This document shows positions 58,732 to 64,000 of a DNA stretch of 64,000 nt, one piece after another. Numbering within the stretch: position 1 is the first letter of the stretch; each line of letters begins with the position of its first letter. The notes beneath the pieces are model-generated. The model saw nothing but the letters and a program-made list of their open reading frames with translations, was not told where the DNA came from and did not search any database. The stretch is taken from positions 1 through 64,000 of the forward strand of contig NW_013171823.1 of NCBI RefSeq assembly GCF_000151665.1. Reading direction: 5' to 3'. A program made the translations under genes and the position numbers. This DNA comes from Blastocystis hominis. Its lineage: Eukaryota; Sar; Bigyra; Opalinata; Blastocystidae.

Positions 58732-60700
58732 TTAGATATTTACATCAGTTTTCGTCTTTACTTGAGCTTGATTAGGAGCCGTAGACTTCGCAGATTTAGC
58801 TGTCTTTGGTAACGATTTCTTAGAGCTTGATTTTTTGATCAGCAATATAATTAGGACAACAATTATAACAACCACAACAACCACAATAACCACAATAACC
58901 ACAACCATCCCATCAATTCCACCATTAGATTCATTATCATCAATTGGAGCTTGTACTATTGCTATGCTAATTGTACTATTATCGTTTGATCCTGCCTGAT
59001 TTTTCACTATAATTGTGTACTTTCTAGAGTCCTGCACCGTGGTCGGCTTGCCAGTGATCGCTCCAGTCGAAGGAACCAGAGTCAGACCTTCAGGCAATGT
59101 GGGTAACGATAACACAGTTACCTCAGCTCCGAAAATCTCAGGAACGATGTTCACTTCCTTGTTCTGAATCAGTTCCAGTGTTGAATTTCCGTAATCAATA
59201 CCCTGAGGAATGGTGAGATTACATTTAGATACTTCTTCCATAAACGTTCCTTCATTGCAATAACGACTTCGAGTTCCCTCATAATATGACGGACAGTCAG
59301 CATAAGCAGTCTCTCCATTCTTTGTTACAGCAAAGTCGCCTTCCTTATGGCAATACTCATTCGAAGGGATTAATTTTGCATACAAATAGAAATCAGCAAG
59401 CTGGAATCTCTTCGTCGCTCCCCAGTTATCACAGTTCATCGAGGTCTCGCTGTTGGAGCACTCTAGAACCACCAATCTGTACTTGTTGTACGGATCCATA
59501 TTGAACATGCTATACTGCTTCTGCTGATTGTACGAAGTGAACATTTGAAAGGTCTGAGACTGCAGGTATGCCCAACTCTCTCCGTCATTCGAACCATACA
59601 GAGTCCAACCCGAAGGATGGCGGTTGTTGCAGTCATTTCCAGATACCAGACCATAACCACTGATCGGTTCACGACGATCATTGCTCCACGACCAGATCAG
59701 TTCCACACCCTCGCAGACTCCAGTACGTGACAAGAACTTCGTGTTCGGATTGTTATCGAACACCTTGTCCGATCCCTCGTTTCCGGTCAAAGCAGGCACC
59801 GTCGTACCCGTACCATCCAGCAACATATTCATGCCGTCCAGAATCAGAATCGCAGATCCATCGAAGCTGTTCGTCTCCTCGTTCGCCTCATAGCGATGCA
59901 GCTCGAACGCCAGAATGTTCTCGCCCACCACCAGCCGTTCTCTCTGCACGGTTTCTCCAGTCACCAGCAAGAACGGTTCGCCGCTCTCGCCCGTAGCCGC
60001 AGTATCCTCCTTCACCTCCGTATTCTCGGGGAGATTGTAGCGACGGATCTCCTCTCCGTTCAGATACACAACCACTCCGGCCTTCACGTTCACAGCAATG
60101 TCGATTAAAGCGAACTCCGTCAGATCCTCGATCTGGAACTTGGTGAAATAGTACTGGGTCACACCGCTGGCCGCGGGGAACTGACCCGGTCGCTGCGTCT
60201 CCCAGTTCGAGGGAGCTCCGCTCAGAGTGTTCCAGCCCGCAGGAGCGGCCGTGCCGTCCACCAGGTAGCTCCAGTGAGTCCACTGAGGATACACAGAATA
60301 CGCAGGATTGAAGTTGTACTCCTTCTCCGTCGCTCCGGCAGCCAACGACTCCGACAGAAGCGTGCGGCCATCCGCCAGCTTCACCGTCGCCTTGCTGTTG
60401 CCCCAACCGCCAGTGCCTTGCTTCTTCAGTACCATAGTATAGGTCGTTGCAGGACGACATATCGGAATCGAGACCGAACTGTAGTCACCGAAGTTCGAGC
60501 GATCCTCCAATTCCTCGCCAGTCGCACGATCCTTCAACACGAACGAGCACGTCGAGGCTCCCGTTTCGAACGTCAATTCAATGCTGAAGGACACCAACCC
60601 TTCAGCACACTCACTAGTAGCCAAAGCTAGGGATAATAACAATTATGGATAGTCTACAAATAGTAATTGCGCAAACCAAAGGAATAATAAAATATCTCAT
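58732..60700 (-). CDS. Type I surface protein with F5/8C-like and Ig-like domains
   Basis: A 31-nt intron at 60627-60657 joins an initial exon (ATG at 60700) and creates a clean signal peptide, MRYFIIPLVCAITISLA. The roughly 650-residue protein then has a beta-rich domain (TYTMVLKKQGTGGWGN), a jelly-roll-like region with VVYLNGEEIRRYNLP, and a discoidin (F5/8C)-like region (VFDNNPNTKF...GWTLYGSNDGESW). A Cys-rich stretch (YADCPSYYEGTRSRYC) and a putative Ig/He_PIG repeat (LPEGLTLVPSTGAITGKP) follow, then a TM helix of Val/Ile near residue 600 and a short Lys/Ser cytosolic tail. This architecture suggests carbohydrate or matrix binding at the cell surface. It shares domain types with the ectodomain of the giant gene at 11465-18297. 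The GC content of the domain-coding part is higher than its flanks. Confidence 0.78.
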
Positions 60701-61086
60701 TTTTATACAAGAAAAAAATGGAAAAACGAGAGTTTTGATAGCAAAACCGTATCTCTAGATATTGTGAAAGCGGTATTTTGTTCTCATTCGATGTGTGTGG
60801 TGTTATTACTAATAGCTAAATAATATTACAATAAATACTTGTGAATTGAAGCTAATTCTTGAAATCACATGAAATGGGGAATACATAGAAGAAACATACA
60901 CAGCTATATAAAGACACTAATATTATATGGAAATAGTTATCAATATTGCTTTTCTAATAATCAGTATCGTTTGCATGAAATTAATGTGCTAGAATGAGTC
61001 AGCATTGCTTGCTTTGTGATAGTACTCCATTTCACAATTGTTTTCCTGAACAGTATCTTTCGTTTGAAGGAATGTGGATATTTTAT

Positions 61087-61682
61087 AGTAGTAGGGGAAT
61101 GACGGGAAACACGCGGAAATCCATTTCCTACCAAATAACCGCGGCAACCCGTTTTTTGTTATTTTCGGCCATTTCCTGCCATTTCCTACCTGGTCACCTC
61201 GATGGCCATGACGGGAAACGCGCGGAACCCAAAGTCGCCCCTCCGACCTCATCTACGAGAGTGCGCGGCTCAAAGTCGCCCCTCTGACCCCATCTTTGTT
61301 TTCGCGTATTCCCGTCAGAACACAAAAAATCCCCCAAAGTCACCCCTCAGACCCCCTCAACTGGTACCTTGATTTTTGCGTTTCATAAGAATTTCAGCAC
61401 TCATGAGTAAAACACGAGTGCTGAAATGTGCGATATCCATGACTATTATGGTTGTTATTGCTGGTCAATGTGATCATTTTCTGCCATTTCCACCATTTTC
61501 TGCCATTGCCTGCCTGGCTACCGTATTGTCCATAACAAGAAACGCGCGGAAACCCATGGCTGCCAATTTCGGCAAATTTCTGCAATGTTAACCTGACTTC
61601 CATTGTAGGCCATGATATCCATGGTTGTGATGGGGACAACGTACGTTGCCCCGGGAGGAATCTTCGATTCCTCCCCATTGTC
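61087..61682. repeat. Left terminal inverted repeat of Polinton element 2
   Basis: Begins AGTAGTAGGGGAATGACGGG at 61087 and mirrors 4667-5207. It contains an extra unit of about 110 bp near the tip (61098-61210) bounded by copies of ATGACGGGAAAC, which element 1 lacks. The host hexamer TTTTAT (61081-61086) would be the target duplication. Confidence 0.85.
61632..61675. terminator. GC hairpins between TIR and polymerase 3' end
   Basis: 61653-61675 is GGGAGGAATC-ttc-GATTCCTCCC (perfect, 10-bp arms, 3-nt loop); 61632-61652 is GGGGACAAC-gtac-GTTGCCCC (one bulge). They lie about 30-70 nt past the polymerase stop on its strand, where a transcript end is expected. Confidence 0.65.
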
Positions 61683-61703
61683 CAAAGTGAAAGATTGCTT
61701 CCT

Positions 61704-64000
61704 TTACTTCAGTCTATAATGCCCGAATGCAAGTGTGTGTATGTTGTCGTCCAAGATCCAACGTTTGTTATCCGTGCAAGTCATGAGGGTCTTGGTTTGC
61801 TCCTTCGTGCTGATATTGAAGGCCTGGTTGTTGATACGCTTGAAAGTACCTTCGATCACTGCATCTTCCTTCTTCTCTGCCTCAAGGACGCGCTTGTACA
61901 GCTCGATGTTCTTCACGCTCATCCTCTCTCCATCAATCACCACATTGCGAGGAACTCCCTTCGCTGCGTTATGCACTACATGCTTCTCGTCAATCAAACA
62001 GTACATCTTTGGTCTAAGTCCCACGAATTCAGTGATGCGATGCCCGTTATGCTCATCCTTGAATATGGGTCCCGGCAACTTCTTGTTGAAGTTGAGGAAT
62101 GATTCCAATGAAGGGAACTTTCTCTTGTCCACTTCATGCTCGTAGTATTTTACGAGTTCTCCGTAGAAGTAGCTCGTATTATCGAGTTCAGAGAAGTCGA
62201 ATGATTTGTACATGTCACACATCTTGTGAACGATGTTACCACGGTCGTTCAACTGCACGATGAGCGAATCCGTGTCCTGTCCCAACAACTCCACGGTGTC
62301 GAATGTGTTCTTGAGCATGTTGTAGTAGAAATCGTAGATGATGTGTTTGGACATGTCGAGGATAGCGAACCCGATGAAGAACGGCTTCTCTACCTTGCGC
62401 ACCGGTGTGTTCAGCTTAATGCCGATCAGATTTTCGGAATACATGGTGGTTCCTGCGATCATATCGTACCCATGCTTCTGAATGATGGCTTCACGTTCAT
62501 TCCACGTGCTAGCGAACTTCACTTTCATTCGTTTCAACCCAGTCTCCACGAATTTGCCATAGGTTGAGTTTGCTAATAATTTGTACAGGTTCTTCTCCAC
62601 AGTAGTCTTGGACTTGGCTCGTTTTTCACTGAGCATATTGACGTATTCGAAGATGAAGGGTGCTTGTTTGAATCGAATGAGGCGGTGGATACCAGCAGAA
62701 AGGATCAAACGATATCCCTGTTGAAGACCCAATTGCAGCAGAGAGTAGTGTACGAGATATTTGCGTCGAGGTACAAGATCGCAGATGAGCTTCGGTGTAT
62801 TCACCTCTTTGACCTTGTCCACAATGTCGTTCTTCGCTGCGTACTTCTTGATTCCATCGGAGTACATGCCCGCCTTCTGTACGGGGAAGAATGGTAAGTC
62901 ATTGAATTTATCATGGAGTTCCACTGGTGCCTCGATATCGCATTCGATGAAGAACCCATATTTACCGAATGTCTTGAGTGATTGTACCCACCCATTCGGA
63001 TCACGGTTGATCCTTTCCATTACTTCTCGTCGCTCGGGTACACCCACTATTTCATAAGGCATCATTCTGTGCATTGCTCCTCCATACAGGTTGTTGGCGT
63101 CGAGGTAGTAGATGGATGATTGTTCTCCGTTGTTGGCGGTGCTGTCAAGGTCGACTTTGGCATGCCTTTTCACGATCTGTGTGATGCCTCCTCGCAGGTT
63201 TTTGAGTAGACGCATGAAGTCATCAATATCATTTGTCTCCATCAATCGAATTCCCTTGCTCTCATAGAACTCACCCATGCGGTTCAAGAACACTTTCACG
63301 AGTTGTTTCTCCTCAAGTCCCTCATTCGCGTTGATGCGCATGATGTACTGAGCCCATTTCCTTGCGAGGGTCATGAGGCTACTCTCGCTATGATCGCCTT
63401 CCATGGTGACCTTTAAGAAGAGCGAATAGGCCATTTGTGGTGCTGTGATGTAATGCATCGGATCAACACCGAATGCCTTCAGTGTGGTAACGCGGAAGTG
63501 CTCGAATGCATCAGCCATGAGAGTTACATCGAGTACATTGTACAACTCGTAGTACTCACCCCATGTCTTGATATCGAAGATCTTCCACAGTTTCACCATG
63601 TGATCATATTCACCTTGGGGCATCATTTCTCCCTTCATATCATCAATGCATTGTTCACGAGAAGGAATGGTGGTGTTATTCAATGTGTCGTACGATTTGA
63701 TGAGACTGTAAAACATGGGTTCTTTCCGTGTCAACAGATCGATGTACTCGTCATTCCATTGCTTACCTCGTGATTCACAGTACTTGCGTAGTTGTTGTTT
63801 GGTGTGCACGTACAAATCGAGGTTACCACCGAGTGTCTGAGCCACGATGGATCTTAGAGGACTGCTGATGAGCTTCAACGAGTCCTTGAATTGAATGCCA
63901 TTGTACTCGATCTGCATCTCCTTGTCTTCAGTGGTTGGAATGACTTCTAAGGAGTCACTAGAGGTTGAATGAGCTGCGATGAGTTTCATGATGAACGTGA
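61704..64000 (-). CDS. polB: Protein-primed family B DNA polymerase of Polinton element 2, partial
   Basis: An uninterrupted frame of more than 760 residues that continues past the window edge; the exonuclease domain is outside. Visible motifs are motif A (YYLDANNLYGGAMHRMMP), motif B (LLANSTYGKFVETGLKRM) and motif C (LGQDTDSLIVQLND), with both catalytic Asp of DTD. This is the DNA_pol_B_2 type found in Polintons and related elements, which use a terminal protein as primer. The stop at 61704-61706 is followed by GC hairpins and the TIR. It is the intact counterpart of the pseudogene at 19484-23830. Confidence 0.93.
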   Translation of the reverse strand, partial: TFIMKLIAAHSTSSDSLEVIPTTEDKEMQIEYNGIQFKDSLKLISSPLRSIVAQTLGGNLDLYVHTKQQLRKYCESRGKQWNDEYIDLLTRKEPMFYSLIKSYDTLNNTTIPSREQCIDDMKGEMMPQGEYDHMVKLWKIFDIKTWGEYYELYNVLDVTLMADAFEHFRVTTLKAFGVDPMHYITAPQMAYSLFLKVTMEGDHSESSLMTLARKWAQYIMRINANEGLEEKQLVKVFLNRMGEFYESKGIRLMETNDIDDFMRLLKNLRGGITQIVKRHAKVDLDSTANNGEQSSIYYLDANNLYGGAMHRMMPYEIVGVPERREVMERINRDPNGWVQSLKTFGKYGFFIECDIEAPVELHDKFNDLPFFPVQKAGMYSDGIKKYAAKNDIVDKVKEVNTPKLICDLVPRRKYLVHYSLLQLGLQQGYRLILSAGIHRLIRFKQAPFIFEYVNMLSEKRAKSKTTVEKNLYKLLANSTYGKFVETGLKRMKVKFASTWNEREAIIQKHGYDMIAGTTMYSENLIGIKLNTPVRKVEKPFFIGFAILDMSKHIIYDFYYNMLKNTFDTVELLGQDTDSLIVQLNDRGNIVHKMCDMYKSFDFSELDNTSYFYGELVKYYEHEVDKRKFPSLESFLNFNKKLPGPIFKDEHNGHRITEFVGLRPKMYCLIDEKHVVHNAAKGVPRNVVIDGERMSVKNIELYKRVLEAEKKEDAVIEGTFKRINNQAFNISTKEQTKTLMTCTDNKRWILDDNIHTLAFGHYRLK

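Noticed and set aside
1-64000. Prokaryotic or viral genome, because of ATGA overlaps and protein-primed polymerase
   Set aside because: Spliced eukaryotic genes and the tRNA context fill the middle of the window; the virus-like genes are confined to Polinton elements.
1-64000. CRISPR arrays, rRNA genes
   Set aside because: No regularly spaced direct repeats with unique spacers and no rRNA signature sequences were seen.

Overview
Organism. This is nuclear DNA of a protist, most probably the gut stramenopile Blastocystis or a close relative (inference). Three things seen in the sequence support this. Recognisable eukaryotic genes (NSA2, USP5, CK1, HOP2, a CCCH zinc-finger gene, ALG12, SEC22, BUD31, NUP53/35) read through only when introns of about 28-38 nt are removed. 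Most of these genes have TGTTTGTT within a few to tens of nt of their 3' end. In two genes the frame makes best sense if polyadenylation itself completes the stop codon, which is known for Blastocystis nuclear genes.

Layout. 1-5207 is the right end of a Polinton/Maverick element (element 1): packed virion-type genes on the minus strand and a terminal inverted repeat (TIR). 5208-18300 holds lineage-specific minus-strand membrane genes: a MORN/multi-TM gene truncated by element 1, a GT92-type glycosyltransferase, and one giant spliced surface protein (MORN, TM, leucine-rich repeats, Pro/Thr stalk, ectodomain). 19284-26490 is an eroded Polinton (element 3) with broken polymerase, integrase and structural genes and two intact small ORFs. 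27.9-37.9 kb and 42.2-54.0 kb are compact housekeeping blocks with a tRNA-Gly. 38.7-40.7, 45.6-47.4 and 54.5-57.1 kb hold three paralogous MORN/LRR genes whose 3' repeats are one exon each. 58.7-60.7 kb is a type I surface protein. 61087-64000 is the left end of another Polinton (element 2): TIR and a protein-primed family B DNA polymerase running off the window.

How it fits together. Elements 1 and 2 share nearly identical TIRs in opposite orientation, so two recent insertions of one family face each other across about 56 kb of host DNA, with an older relative decaying between them. Compact GC-rich hairpins sit at gene ends and next to the TIRs of all three elements. The host part alternates conserved, intron-dense housekeeping genes with rapidly duplicating surface/MORN/LRR genes in AT-rich DNA. 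All coordinates of spliced genes span first to last coding base; introns were inferred by reading GT...AG boundaries that keep frame and restore family-conserved sequence.
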